A DNA stretch of 64,000 bases from Muraenolepis orangiensis (lineage: Eukaryota; Chordata; Actinopteri; Gadiformes; Muraenolepididae). The notes under the pieces are model-generated. The model ran no database searches. It saw only the letters and a list, made by a program, of their open reading frames with translations, and had not been told where the DNA came from. Below are positions 1 through 19,168 of this stretch, piece by piece. The DNA is taken from positions 13,710,948 to 13,774,947 of the forward strand of contig CM051004.1 in NCBI GenBank assembly GCA_027704905.1, written 5' to 3'. Within the stretch, counting starts at the first letter, position 1. Each line of letters opens with the position of its first letter. Both the position numbers and the translations under genes were made by a program.

Positions 1-534
1 GCAACTAGAACTGTACCTACTGTAAGTCATTTATCAGCAACAAAAGCCATTCATTCAATCTTACATAGGACATTGGGGTTTCTTCATCAAATCTAATTGT
101 ATGGTAAGTCCGCCAAGAAACTCAGTAACACGCACAGGAATTAAAATGAATGATTTCAGCCCTTTTACTCATCCCTCGAACTCCCTGAATGAATGCTATG
201 TCACTGCACTAAAATATGATAAATGAATTGAATTCCCATAAAAGCCCTTTCTGAATGTGTGAACCATTTCCATTAGTCGGAAGCAGAAACCCCGATGACA
301 TGGGTGACAGCTGTGTCATTTTTACCCATTGAATTACTGTGACTGTGATAGAAATGAAATCTCACTTGTAACTATAACTCTCCGCTAAGACTTTCGCTAA
401 CACAACGTTGAAAGCTCACCTAAACACTGTATACACAATCTAATCTCAGCATGCAAAGGCAAGATTTGGTTGTCTTTTTGCATTCAAAACTTACTATAAT
501 CCCATTTTACCTGGTTTAAGGGAGCCCCACCCGG
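1..534. other. no gene recognised
   Basis: AT-rich single-copy-looking sequence with no repeat or coding signal. Confidence 0.6.
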
Positions 535-1599
535 CAGGGTTTCCGTTAGCCGTTATTTACCGTTTTTTTTGCGGGTAAAAATTATAAAAACCTGCCGGTC
601 AAAATGTCCGGTAATAATGCTCATACAAAACTTAGATCTGGACATTTGAGTTTTGACAGCTTTATTACTGCCCCCTCCCCCCCCCGAAAGGGTGACCGAA
701 TGAAGTGACCAATCAGCTGCCGCACCTCTCATCGACGTCAATGAACAGGGGGCGTGGCCAAGCCACGTGCGCTGGCGGTGCACACACCCACCTGTCGGCA
801 ATTGCGTGGCTGATTGCTAATCCCCTCACCTGGGGTATATAGACCCTGGCTTCCCGTTACCCCAGTGTTAGGTCGTACTGCACGTCACACGTTGTTCATG
901 TACGTCGGACATTCTGGACGGAATCGCCACGCTGATGTCCCGGAGATCCAGAACCAGCCTATCCCGCGTCACCCGCCTGTCTCGCGTTACTCTGGTCCAT
1001 ACGAGCTCCCCGGTAATTATAATTACATGTCTGGTACCTGTCGCTATTCCGACCTCCCGGTATCTAGACTTCTTGCTCGTCCCTGACCATCCGCCTGTCT
1101 GGTACCTGTCGCTACTCGACCTCCCGGTACCCAGACTCCTCTCCCGTCCCGGACTACTCGCCGGTCTACTACCTGCCGGTACTCCGCGGATCGACCTCCC
1201 GGTACCCAGACCCCTGGACTGTCCCTGATCACTCTTGTGTTGTGTTTGAGTTGTTTTGTGTTTGAAATAAAGCTTTGTTATAGCTCCACTGTCTTGGTCT
1301 GCGTTCTGGGTCCCCCCGAACAATCCCATTTGTGACACTACAGATGTTACAGGTGTTTTGAAATAGCCTCGTTTTTTGCGGCTAACAATGTTTTGCTCAA
1401 TCGTTCTTCTTTGTTTTGTTGTTCATTAAATAGTCCAATTTATTTGAAGTCTGTCATTCTTTCGTCAATCTAGGTGTACATTATAGTTGCGTTTGTAATA
1501 TAGACTGTTTTTGAAACCGGTAAGTTTCGAATTTGTCCGGTAAAATAAAATCTGTCCGGACACTTGACCGGCAAGAAAATAATCCTAGCTGAAACCCTG
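535..1599. mobile_element. hAT element with 7/8 TSD and nested LTR-like insert
   Basis: The ends are CAGGGTTTCCGTTAGCC and, read inward from the right, CAGGGTTTCAGCTAGG. Flanking octamers are CCACCCGG (527-534) and CCATCCGG (1600-1607), matching at 7 of 8 bases. Outer parts carry CCGGTAAAAT-type subterminal repeats. No transposase is visible. Confidence 0.75.
793..1337 (+). mobile_element. LTR-like sequence inside the hAT element
   Basis: It runs from TGTCGGCAATTG to CATTTGTGACA with promoter-like TGGGGTATATAGACCC near 833 and a poly(A)-type AATAAAGCTTTG near 1267. It then has GTCTTGGTCTGCGTTCTGGG, an end common to fish Ty3-type LTRs. It also holds three imperfect copies of CGACCTCCCGGTACCCAGAC. 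No 5-bp target duplication is found, so the exact ends are inferred. Confidence 0.45.
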
Positions 1600-1607
1600 C
1601 CATCCGG

Positions 1608-4380
1608 GTACTGAGATGCACGGTCTTTCACAAAATGTTGGCACATTTCACATGTACAAGGACAAACACACAAACCCCAGCAGAGCTCAAAGCGTGACTT
1701 TGATGCCCCTATCTGCTGACAATGCAGAAGACTAGGGTTTGCAATACATTGCATTGAATCAGCAACCAGGGGAATGTCCCGTGATCTTCTCACTGGCTGT
1801 CCGGAGCTGACAGACCAAAAGCATTGAGCTCATTTAGCCTTTTATAACCCACCTCGAGGGACCCGGGAGATCCTCAGCGGACCCGGGAGGAGAAGCAAAA
1901 GCATTGAATACTAATAGGAAGGGGTTCAACAACTGATCAGCAAAGGTGCCTTTGTGCCTTCAAAGCACGTGTCCCAGTGTTGGACGGTCTCCCGGGAGCA
2001 TATTAGTACAGTTTCTAGCGTGGCTACTAGTGAGGCTAGGGTTTTGGACTCCTACACAAAACATTACTGGGGCCGAATTCCAATGTACGCAGCCTTGAGC
2101 ACGACTGCTATCTCCTATCTGCTCACTGATTCCAGGACTACATAATGGCTCCACAACACTATAGAATCGGTCCTGTTGGTTGAAACATGAGCACCGCTGG
2201 CACACTTCATGAAAGAGTCTTTCATGTATCTCAATGTTGACGTGGCTATACAGACATAGCCCCGCTGAAGGGGGATTTAGTGTTCTACACCAGGTCTTAT
2301 GTTTTTCACTCATGAATATTGATGAAGTACTGTCCTTTTCCTGAAAATCTAAAAGGCAGAGGAAGCTACAAAGGAAGTCCTCACGGTGAATACGTCTCAC
2401 CGTGCCTCCCATTGAGTCATATGCCAGAGGTATCATTCTAGCAAATTAAAGTTAATTAACTGGAACTTGTTTCTTATAAACACTGCAGAGATATTAACAT
2501 CTCGTTTTCTAATTACGTTGCCGTTGGTGAAGGAAAAAACAACAAATACACAACATATGTGGTCTAGCTGCAGCCTTGTTGAGGGAAAATAAACTAATTA
2601 GAGGGCCAGTCATTGAGGGTCCCTCTTTAGACATGATGCTACTCAGCAAAGCCTCTGTAATCATCTTTCCCTATAGACACATTTGGTCTAATAACCGCAA
2701 TACTTCAGCTGTGGTCAACAGGATATGTAATTGCAGCGGCCAATGGGATTTCCACCATATTATGGTGGCTAGGAGCAGACAACATGTAGACGAGGTTCCC
2801 AAAACATCTCATGCCCGGTTTTCCTGGTACCACCCAATATTTATATAATATATTACAATATTTATACTAATAAACAATAAACAATAAACAATACATTCTT
2901 AAAATGTATTTCCCTGCAATTGTTTAGAAATACAGTTTTCCTCTTCAAACATACCAATAATCAAATGAAAAAGATTAGGCATGTCTAGCGGTCTACCTCG
3001 CTACCATGGAGAAGTGACAGCATTACGTGCACCTGTGATTGACAGGCAACCAAACCAATCACAGAATAGTTGCCCTGATTGGTCAGAAACGAGCCAGGAG
3101 CGACCTCAAATCTATATTGGCTCATACAGGCGCAGTCAACTTCAAACTGATATTTTCACAGAGCATTTCTCTCACTAGTAGAGGACGAATGGATGTGCCA
3201 TTTCTAATAAATAACACCAAAACAGCAGCTTTTTAAGGGTTGTGACCTACAGTTTGAAGCCCCTTATATCCCCTTGTCTCATCTCCTCTCTAAACACACA
3301 CCTTCACTATCAGCCACCACAGCAGCAAAAACAATAGGCTTTGTTTTGACTTAGATTTATTGTTTCCTGGGACTCCCTCTTGAGCGGAAGGGATGGGGGT
3401 GTACTTGGAAGTCAGAGTTATATGAAACCATGTCCTCTTCTCTCCTACATATCCATCATACTGGTGAGGAAGAGAAGGTGTCAGTGGCAGTTGTCTGGGG
3501 AAGGGGGGGGGCTTGTTATGACAGCAACAAGGATAGCAAGGGAGGAGGACCAGTAATTGGAGCGGTGCTGAGCGAACGATTGGTTCATTCAGCTCCTTCA
3601 ATTCGCTGTTGAGTAGTAGCTTACAGATCTTGTGTGTATCTTTAAAGTATTTCTAAAACAAAGTACTTAACATTTTCTAAATTCTAATATACATTATTGA
3701 GCAATTGTTTTGACTTATTTTGTTTAATTTCAATGTAGGTAGTATGCACAATGTTTACCTTTCTTCCATGCTGCCTGCACCCACATTATTGGGAGTTGGG
3801 GTAAGATTATGATTCTGCTGTGTCAGAGACGCAGAGAGCATCGGTACAGTTGTTGCCGATGCTTGCCGAAAGGTTGAAAATCGGCCAAGTTATCCTTTAA
3901 TACTTGACGTTAACAAGCCTAGAAGCTGCCCAGAGGAGCCTTGTTTTTACGTTTTCAGGAGATTCTTTGACCAAGTTATTTCCCCTGTGTTTCTTATATT
4001 TAAATTAGGTACACTTCCAGCGGTGATTTGTTCTTTTCCTAAACTCTTTACTGTCCTGCCACACACTCGAGTCCACCTTTTAGATTGCATATACGAGATT
4101 GCAGTGACTTATATATTTAAATACAAGGCATTTTCTCTGTTTTGCCAAGTGAGTTGATCCCTGATGATGTATGTGGGAGGGCTCGCTGGTTTATCTGACA
4201 AGCAAAAACAATTAATATTCCATTTTTATTTAATTAACACTAACGTCACCTACCCTACGGCGACCTGAAAGAAAACAAAAGGATTCTCTTGTCATTCCTT
4301 AGCCCCCCAGCCCCCCTCCCCCTTAAACCAAACCTCTACTCTAAAACTCTAACTCTAAAACCACAATGTAACCTAATATA
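1608..4380. other. no gene recognised; possible CCAAT/TALE cluster
   Basis: Mostly unique sequence. A TGATTGACAG decamer (3036-3045, PBX/MEIS type) is followed by CCAAT on the plus strand (3055-3059) and on the minus strand (3078-3082). A triple ATAAACA repeat lies near 2870-2895. No downstream exon supports a promoter. Confidence 0.5.
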
Positions 4381-4384
4381 TATA

Positions 4385-6053
<1,669 letters not shown>

Positions 6054-6650
6054 ACACTCTACCTCCTAGTGTCCTACATCCAGGGTAAATCCAGGTGGTT
6101 GGTTCCCTTCCTAGCCTTCCTACAGGAAGTTTAATGGGAGTTAGTTTGGCTTGGCCCCAACTGCTTTGATTTGTGGTTCTTGGGGGTTCTAGGTGTCTGT
6201 CTCTGGCTGTATCACTATGACCATCCATCAGCCCTGATTGTTCACCTACAATAGTACATTTTTTAATATCGCCCAGCCTTTCTCTCTATTAGATAAGTAA
6301 TAAGACTGTATCCAGAGCTAGGTAGGAGAGCTTAAGGTCATTGAGGCTTTCTCATGAGTGCTAATCAATTCAATCCAGTCTTGTTGACATGTCTGCTCAG
6401 AATGAGGTGTCTACAATATCTGAAAGAGAGCGTAAGATGAGCTAGAGAGAGTGAGAGGAAGAAAGACAGACAAATGGATAAAGAAATAGAGAGAGAGAGT
6501 CAGACATACGGAGAAGGTGAGTGAGAAAGACACAGCGTGAGAGAGAGCAAGAGAGAGCGAGAGACATTGACAAACCACACATTCTGCTTTTGACAGAATA
6601 ATTGTTGAATTCACTGACCTGCTGAGGTGCCATAATTCCAATCGACAAGG

Positions 6651-6652
<2 letters not shown>

Positions 6653-6705
<53 letters not shown>
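6653..6705. repeat. (CA)n microsatellite
   Basis: About 53 bp of pure AC. Confidence 0.97.
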
Positions 6706-6706
<1 letters not shown>

Positions 6707-7049
6707 TCATTCATCAGGTCGCCCAGCCAGAGTGACTTTAGCCAATTACAGCAGTGGAAACAACAGCAGCAGAAGGGGCGGGGCCAGGGGCACCAGGAGT
6801 GATGGAGTTTGCATTAACCATAACATTTTATGGTGAGCAGCTGATTAAGAGACAAACACAAATCGACATGGATGTTTGTGCTTGATATAAGATATGTGCT
6901 CTGATTAAAACTTGCTTGTCATAATTAAATTAAATATAAAATTTTACTAAAACTAGACTTTAAGGGACTCAGCCATGTATTTTGAGAGATGAGAGATATT
7001 ATGACAGCAGTGAGTAAATGCTCAGACATGCTTTCATTCACAAGTGAGG

Positions 7050-7150
7050 GTCCGCTACGGCCTCCTGGCACCCAGTTGATGGTGGTAATGCACCAACCAC
7101 CATAAAAAAACAAAAAGAAGAAGAAAAGAAGAAGCAGCATACGCATTAAG
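7050..7150 (-). repeat. possible interspersed repeat end with (AAG)n
   Basis: The plus-strand text has CCTCCTGGCACCCAGTTGAT, GGTGGTAATGCACCAACCAC, an A run and AAGAAGAAG repeats. It resembles a common fish repeat terminus (GCATTACCxCCA with TTCTTCTT). Weak support. Confidence 0.35.
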
Positions 7151-7243
7151 AAAGAAAATGTGTTCAAGTCTTTATATTCTTTCGTTGACTAATGATATAC
7201 ATTTTGTGGAGCATCTGCAGTCTTGCTGTGATGTGTATGATTT

Positions 7244-7267
7244 GGGTTAGGGTTAGGGTTAGGGTAA
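7244..7267. repeat. short interstitial telomere-like run (GGGTTA)4
   Basis: Four TTAGGG units sit in otherwise unique sequence. Confidence 0.8.
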
Positions 7268-8504
7268 GTGTGGTCTGCCTGCATGGACCCTCATATACAG
7301 GGGATAGGATTTATTGGAAGTTGTGTATTTATCATCTAATAGACTCAATAAATAGCCTTTGTATGAAATTAAACAACAATTGTTCAACTTGAACAATTAT
7401 ACAGCAATATTCTCTGACTCTAGCTCACTCCTAGTCTATAACCATGACATTAACTGTCCATTATATTATATTTTGGTTCAAATGTGCCATGCTTTACATA
7501 TGCTTTGATGGAGAATTAATTCTTGAGATATATGAGTGGGTTTACAAAAAGTAGGCTTGAAGAGACCCTTCATTATTCATTCAGGATGCCGTTTCACAAC
7601 TTCATTAATCCTATTTCTGTGAAGGCTCCATAAGTTCCCTTAGTGTGTCAAGTCACTTGATCTTACACTGACCTTTCTGATCGGAAATGCTTTTTATATC
7701 AACTCAAATCAAATATTAACTCCCATGTTTTCCAATCCAGATGGACAAAGCAGGATTCCATCAAGTACAGCACTCTATTTACTCCACTGAACACTATCTA
7801 TCTATAGCTGTGTATTTGACGCCATTCAGTAAAGCAATATAGTTCATGTCATATGTTTCCAGTAAGCTATTGGACTTGGAACGCAACCAGCAAGGTACCT
7901 TAGGTATCTTCTGTTAATTCGATTTCCTAAAATTTCCTTCAAAACAAAAAACGACACTAACTAACTCAATAGTAACATAACTAACCAGCTAATTAGTAAA
8001 TACATCATAATAATCAGACAATTCAATGAATATATACCTCCTCATAACAGTCTACATATCAATTCATTACATATTTTTGGAATGGATCGGAAGAGGTGGT
8101 GGGCTCGGTTAGCCTGCTATGTTGACAAATTGGCCTGCATTATATCTAAATAAAGCTACTGTCTTCAAAACAGGGTATCAATCAAGCAAACAATGCCCAC
8201 ATTATGGAGTTTTGATATTAGTTAAAGCTTCACAGACTGGCAGAAGCCATGTATATTTAAACGGAACAAGAGCACATTATAAGACCCTGATGCACTTAGG
8301 GATACATTTGTGTCTGCCAGAGTTTTAAAAGCATTCAGATACTGAGTTCAGACATAGACTATGTAGGTTTAACAGGCAGTGAGCTGGGTTGCGTTGTGTC
8401 AAAGAAAGTTCCCTTTTTGTTTGAAACTGAAAACACTTCAAACACTGTACTACCTCACCAAGTCCACATGACTTCAAACAATTTCCTCTAATCAGTACTG
8501 TTGT

Positions 8505-8580
8505 GGGAGGAGGAGGAGGAAGAGGAGGAAGAGGAAGAAGAGGAGGAGGAGGAAGAAGAGGAGAAGGAGGAGGAGAAGGG
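8505..8580. repeat. (GGA/GAA)n purine tract
   Basis: A 76-bp all-purine strand of AGG and AGA triplets. Confidence 0.9.
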
Positions 8581-11500
8581 ATGCTTCTCGGTTTGGCTGT
8601 GAAAGAGGTTGTCTGAAAATATGAGAGTGCTCTACAATGGCACATAATGACCTGCTTTGTGGTGTGAATAGATCAGTGTGTGTGTGTGTGTGTATGTGCA
8701 TGAGCGTGGTGCATGTGGGTGGCAGTGAGAGTCGGCAAGGCAGAGCTAAGTGATAGTAGAGGTGGTGGTGGTGGACACTTACAGCTCATTTTAGTTACAA
8801 CACCTCGACGAGACACGCAGCCTATGCAGCGTCATGGACTTAAATATACATTATATATACACATCCGTGAATGTACCTCATATTGCATCTTATAGTCAGA
8901 AAATGGCATATATTGCTGCACATTTGTAATTACGCAATGAATCAATTTCCGAGCCCCTGCAGATGTTATTTTGGTTTGTCCCGCTATTTTAATCTAATTT
9001 GACACTCTGCAGTCTCCTCTTCCATAAGGCATCGGTGTTGCCAAATACCATCCTTCAGAAGGAAAGTTAACTTTAATCGGAAACAATGTCCCCAATTTCT
9101 ATCAATGCACCCTCCCCCCGATGTGTTTCATCAGAGGAGGGCTGATGTCCTGATACACTCCTCTCTAAGCCTCCCCTCCATCTCAGTAACAGATTAGGGC
9201 TGGACCGCCTCTATTCATGCACAGCAGCTGTGCTAGGTGAGATACCAACAGATTCCTTACCAAACCCTTTTTTCTCGTTTTCTTTAGCAAAACCATCATT
9301 AGTCACAAGCAAAACAGAAGAACAGAAACAGCGAACAATACAAACAATTGCTGCCGAATGCAGCACGGCAAGATAAAGCCGGTATTTAATTTGTTGTCTG
9401 ACCAGGAATTAGGCAGTTAGGCAAGGCCCTCAGTATTAGCCAACATGTAATTAGGCTAATCTATTAAAATGTTGTCCTCTGGCATATACACTCCCATATC
9501 CACCACTGCGCCTCCATACCTGATTATGCAGGAATGTGTTCATCCATTATGATCTGCAGGGTTCCCAGCCTATGGAAATAGACGGCCCTCGACAAAACAC
9601 AGGGTTTCTTGCTAATAACTATAATCAGCCGACTTTATGTCACGTTGCCAAGAACGGGGGTCAGTCACTTAGTGAGCCGTCAGATGGATTCTATTGACAA
9701 ACAGCCTGAGAAGGGATACCGAGGCATCTCCTTCCCCAACTGCAATCTGCAGGTTCAGAACAGAAGCCTCCCGCCTGGACATTCATCGGCATAAGTGGGA
9801 TCACAATGGCCTCCGGCACATTCCAAGGTCTTATCTTTTACATTAACATACACCTTGTTGTTAAAGCCTGCATTCACTTCATCACCAGTTTGGTTTGTCT
9901 TCATGTCTTAAGTTTCTGGGAAACACAGCCAACACACAATCGTGTACTAGGCAGCTATGTGTGTTGCAGTTGAGACTCACAGCCTCAGAGCGCTGCCAAG
10001 AAGGGTCTTTAACCACTCTGTGTCTGGTAGAGAGGAGGCAGCCCAACAGGCTGTTAACCCGAGGTCAAGGATACCGCCATCAGGCTCTGAATTAATGCCG
10101 GTTGAGTGCCAAGGGGAACTCTGATCATCAGCTACAGGAGGGTGAGGGAGAGTAACATCCCACCACCACTCCAACCTGAGCCCATGACGCAGATTGTTGA
10201 AACACTCTTTCTCTGAGCAGGAACACCGTTGATGAATGCAACGATTTTCTAAAGTCTGCCTTTTAATAGTCTTCCCTAGACCCCTGCCTGCCTGTGCCAA
10301 TTGAGAAAAATATGATGAGGGCATTTCCTATATTGAGCTAGAGAGGCCCCATAGTGTGACCACGGCTTTGGATGTGTGGATTACCTTCCATGCCAATCCT
10401 GAAAGCTGCTGCTACTGTGGGGAGATCCCATTCAATCAGATTTGGAATTGACATTTGTCTTTGGTTTCTCTTGCGTATCTCGATGGTGGTCCTGAATGAC
10501 CTTCCTTTAACACCTAACCAGCAACAGTCTACTGCCAATCCCTACCCCAATCCTTAATGTGTACTTGACACATACATACACATTCTAAGACAGTCATGTA
10601 CTGTTGTGGTGACTTCCCCGCTTGCTACGAACTCTGCTGATCCTCAGCATTTCCAGCATTGCCTTCTACAGCAGGCCTTGCACATTATCCACAATGAGAG
10701 TTTAAGGATGATTTTTAAGGAAGTGAACCCCCCCCTGTTTCAGCTTGAATTCAAAAAGCGATGATATTAAAATAACAGTTATAGGAAGGAGAGGGGACAT
10801 GTTATCAAGTCATACATGTTTATGAAGTGTCAGAGAAGCCTAATCCTCAATCTCGGAAACGGCCGTCAACATCAAGCGAACTTTTCACAACATGTTGTCG
10901 GAGACTGGGAAAAACATTTTAACAAAAACATTATTTTAGTAACTGACAAAATGAGATTTATGATCATATAAGACACATTTCCCCCAAAAATATGTATTTT
11001 AGGTCCACTGCCCTTTGACTAAAGTTATTCAAGTAGTTCTGTTTGATGAAGGGCAAATGTTCATCCCAGCCCTTCACCGGTTTGTCTTGAGCCTCTTCAT
11101 ACTAGATCAGATAGGAGACGTGGCGGCTGCACTGATTACACAAGCAGACGTTTATTCTAATGGAGGGACAATGGGCTAACACCATCCGACATGAGTAGTG
11201 TGTCTCTTAGACAATCAAGTCTATTTTAACATTTTGAGAGGATAAACAGCTCTACTCGTGTGTCTTTCACATTTACATCCATTTGAATATTTCCGGAAAA
11301 GAGAAGGCTGTTCTATTTTTAAACATCCCATTAACTGAAGGTATTCATTTCTGTATATAAGGTGTTCTGCCAAGAAAGAAAAAGGGACTTGGGGGGGACA
11401 CCTCAGCTCAATCTCCATATTTATTTATGTAGACAACAGCCTTTAAAATTGAAAGGTATGATACAAATAGGCTTTAACTCTCCAGCAGAAGTGTGGTGAG

Positions 11501-13811
11501 CAGGGTGTTAGAAACTATTTTAAATTCATGCGGATGTATGGATATTGTCGCGCAATATAATCTACTTTGGGTCTTAATAATTGTCTTCCCCCTGAAACCC
11601 CCCCCCCCCCCCCAAGATATACTTTTTATTCCCCCTGTCTGTGTGAGAGCTGTGACTGGCTGACCTTTCTAGATTAAGCCTGTCTAACTACCCTGGGGTA
11701 TATTTTAGCTTGAGGCTTGACTTTAATTGACACGCTAGCATTTGTGAGATGGCGGGTGGAGGGTAAGACAAGGGAATGGAGCAGGTGGAGGAAACTGGTC
11801 TATTTCCCAACAATTTCCTCGATTTGTTTATCGAGGAAATCGAAAATTATTCGACTGTGATTTCTTTAGAGCAGTCTAGAGAGACCACTGCAGAGTTGCG
11901 TGCGGTTAGAGACATAAAGTATCCATCATCAGCTGATATAATCAGCTAGACACACGACAAAGGGAAGAGTGGCCGATTGGTGTGAGCATGTGATGAGTCA
12001 TGTTTGGAATTAAATCCTGCATGTTAGGATCTTGATGTAATTTCAAGCTGTAGTCTTTGAATTAACGTAACACTCGCACTGTTGATGTTTCCTCGCTGAT
12101 GCGTCTGCATTACACATAAACAGTACAGTTCCTTGAACACACATGTCATTTTGAATTTCACTGGTAGAGCCTTGTTTAAACACTACACTGAGCACAATTG
12201 TGTCCCAGCGATTATGCTGATCTTTTCTCTGGACTTTGGACGGAGGTTCCTCTTTATTCAGTGCCACTATCCTATGGTCCAGGCTGTCTGGGATGTTGTG
12301 GCCGCTGCCGTCGACATGCCAGCATTATCTCTCAAGAGCTCATTTGACGACTGTAAGTCACAGCAGGACAGCTGCTCCTCAGTGAAGGTTTCAACTCTGG
12401 ATGAACTTATCTGTAAAAATACCTCTGGGAACAAAAACACAGCAGTCACAAACAGCAGTAACATTCCCGGGGATATCTATTTGGCCTGTTTCTGTCCTAG
12501 AATTAAAATATTATATTTCATATTTTAAATGTTAAAAAGCTAAGATTTAGAAATGTTTTTGTTGTTCCTTGAACACACTTATTCAGATTGTGATGGTGTG
12601 TCCAACTGAACGTTTATAGTATATTGTATAATATACATACAGAATATTATATATGAATGTATATAGTTTAAGTAAAAACTGTCTGAAAGCACAGCTGAGC
12701 CATCAGCATGCATTCAATGCGTATAGCTCGAGTTATTATTATTACCATGAGCCTCAAGTGTGTGTGATATTAGCTTTTTTACAAAATCATTGATTAAACC
12801 CACGCTAAATGATTAAACACACACACACACACACAAATGCACACATCAACCACAATACCAGACAGAAAAAGTGCAGTTGCTGGCATTAATAAAAGTGAAA
12901 CATTGTCTGTCCTTCAAAGCAGTCACACATCCACACTCACAAGTCCAATAGGACCGCCCCTAATGGACTGTGTGCTGTGTGAGAAAGTAGCAAGTTATTA
13001 AATGAAACAGAAATAACCACAACCAGCGGCCGTAGGGGTGAATGGACAGAGAGCTTCTGAAGAGAAACAGATGCATCTCTTCTTTTTCTCTCTTACCCCC
13101 TTCACCAGATCCTAAGATCCGAAATCCTCATCAAATCCTAAATAAAGTTCCTTTACCACAACATACCTATCTCATGTATTTTCAATGTACATGCTTCACT
13201 GTTTATCTGGCAATCAGCAAGAAGATTGGCACTCACTATACACTCACTATACACAATACATACCGTACTGACACATGCATACAGACCTACAAATATTCAC
13301 CATGTTTGACATTTTTCCATCATATCCAATGCCCACTCATCAGTCAGCAAATCATCGTTTATCGTTCAGCATCGTTTATTGTGAGAATTGCTACAGCACT
13401 TTCTAAATCTCCCAACATTTGCATAATCACATGTCGAATGTTCCCATCTAGCATTTAGAAAACCAGTTTTCAGTGCATTTTCTTTTATATTCCTGTCTTT
13501 GATATGCTTTAGATACTCACACCTTCACAGTGCAAAGCTCTCTTGATCCATATGGGACCTGCAAAGCAGAGATGGCAGGGTGGTGGGAGAGGGGGGGGGG
13601 GCTTGAGGCTTGAGGGGATCACATGACCCGTCCTCTGGCACACTGCCTGACCTCCTGTGGTTTGGATGAACATAAAGCCACACATCTACAGTAGGCCTGG
13701 GTCATCTATAGGCGTACCACTGTGTAGACCATGAGCATGTTCATAAATTGGACGAAACGCATACACAACCACACACATAGGCCTACATGTCGCATGGCAC
13801 ACCGGAAGCAC
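8581..13811. other. no gene recognised; low-repeat region
   Basis: About 5 kb with few repeats (poly-C 11598-11613, short CA near 12820, 11-bp hairpin ATTTCCTCGAT at 11813-11840). Open frames here are short and show no family motifs. The scarcity of repeats makes it a candidate for conserved noncoding elements, but that is inference. Confidence 0.5.
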
Positions 13812-17591
<3,780 letters not shown>

Positions 17592-18504
17592 TAGGGATGG
17601 GACGATCACGTTTTTTGCCACCGATCACCGATCACCGATCACAATGAGAAATATCTGCCCCACCGATCACCGATCACCGATTTTTTATTTTTTTTGCAGC
17701 TATAGCGGTCTACAGTGTATTGCTGCTATAGCAGTCTATTATAGCAGGGGTTCCCAAACGCCGGGCCGCGGACCGGTACCGGGCCGTGGAGGTGTTACTG
17801 CCGGGCGGCGAAACAGCTGTGTGTTTATCATCATATTTGACTCAAATAATTTGAGTATAGGTGAACGGCGGGCGGTATAATCTATATATAGAGATGATAT
17901 ATATAGTATAATCTATATATATAGATTATATAGCGGTATAATCTATATATATAGATTAAATATATATCGGCGGCATAACGAGAGACTTTCAGTTGCACGC
18001 GCTACTAAAGAGACTACGCGCTAGTGACGTGTCGGTCGCGAACGAGCCGGGGTTTGTGTTACGGGCGCTGCACGTACATGCGCGTTTATACTGAAATCGA
18101 GCCCTGCCGTTTTGTTAGGGGTGTGTGTTGACACACACTTTGACAACCGGTCCGCGAAAATTGACAACTGGTCCGCGAGATTTTTTTTCATTTATCTGCC
18201 GGTCCGTGGCACAAAAAAGGGTGGGAACCCCTGTATTATAGAACAGTTTCATCCATCATGCATTCCTGGGGTTCTCGTTCTCCACGGTCAGTTTAACAAA
18301 CTCGCCATGCTGCGCTGGGTGATGGGTTTTCAGGTGTCTTATTAAATTTGTCTTGTTGGTAAAGAAATGAGCTCACGTGTTTCTCACGTGCAGGATCGGC
18401 TATGAAATCGGCAACATTAAAGAAAGATCGGCATTCTCCGATTGCGCATTTTTCTTCAAAATCGGCCGATAATGATCGGAAGCCGATCGATCGTCCCACC
18501 TCTA
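17592..18504. mobile_element. older hAT-like element with GATCACC repeats, host of a nested hAT
   Basis: The left end is TAGGGATGGGACGATCACG and the right end read inward is TAGAGGTGGGACGATCGATC. Internal CCGATCACCGATCACCGATC repeats are near the left end and GATCGG/CCGATC motifs near the right. Flanking 8-mers no longer match. Confidence 0.65.
17745..18233. mobile_element. non-autonomous hAT MITE with perfect 8-bp TSD, nested
   Basis: The terminal repeats are CAGGGGTTCCCAAACGCCGG and, inward from the right, CAGGGGTTCCCACCC. The subterminal GGACCGG/CCGGTCC hairpin is typical. TATTATAG is duplicated exactly at 17737-17744 and 18234-18241. It is 489 bp with no coding capacity. An imperfect 25-bp TA-rich duplication (TATAATCTATATATA) lies at 17876-17960. 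Confidence 0.9.
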
Positions 18505-18806
18505 ACTTTAATTACTGTTTTGCAGTTTACTGAAATCAAAGCTAAAAGGGATAGCAACAAAAAACATAAGTTATCTATCATAGTGCTCTATGATCCTCTT
18601 ATTTATGGAGGTACTTATTGATTTATTCCCATGTAATACTGTGATATATTTGAACGTTCATTGAGACCTAAGCTCTCCATGGGTGTACCTGAAGGTTTTT
18701 ATAATACGAGAGTTCCTGTACCTCCTCTTGTTGGAGCATTCTTCAGCTGAAGGATCCTTTGTCTTCCTTACCTTCAAAATCTAAAAGTAGAAACTGCGAG
18801 TACCCT

Positions 18807-18811
18807 CCCCC

Positions 18812-18842
<31 letters not shown>

Positions 18843-18844
18843 AC
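18807..18844. repeat. poly-C (22) followed by (AC)n
   Basis: 22 consecutive C then eight AC units. Other C runs of 16 are at 11598-11613 and 37093-37108. Confidence 0.95.
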
Positions 18845-19043
18845 TAAAATCCCCAGAGGACCTAATAACCATAAGCTACTACTCATTAATTTTTATTTTC
18901 AATGTGAATGTCTCTCCTGCACTGTGCTATAGGGGTCAATCCATCCCTTTAGCAGGTTACATGCGTGGAGGTCCACTACAAGAACAGGCTGGTTGACTTC
19001 AGACAAAGCTTGTGTGGTTGCCACCCGGGTACAAACAGAGACC

Positions 19044-19168
<125 letters not shown>

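Larger units (their letters stand above)
6054..8504. other. no gene recognised
   Basis: Apart from the microsatellite at 6653 and the small repeats listed, the region is unique AT-rich sequence. GA-rich text lies at 6420-6570. Confidence 0.6.

Noticed and set aside
1960..2436. 158-codon minus-strand open frame
   Set aside because: No recognisable domain or splice context; the length is within chance expectation.
7244..7267. Telomere fusion site
   Set aside because: Only four TTAGGG units, too few to infer chromosome fusion. Similar CCCTAA pairs also occur inside a SINE family here.
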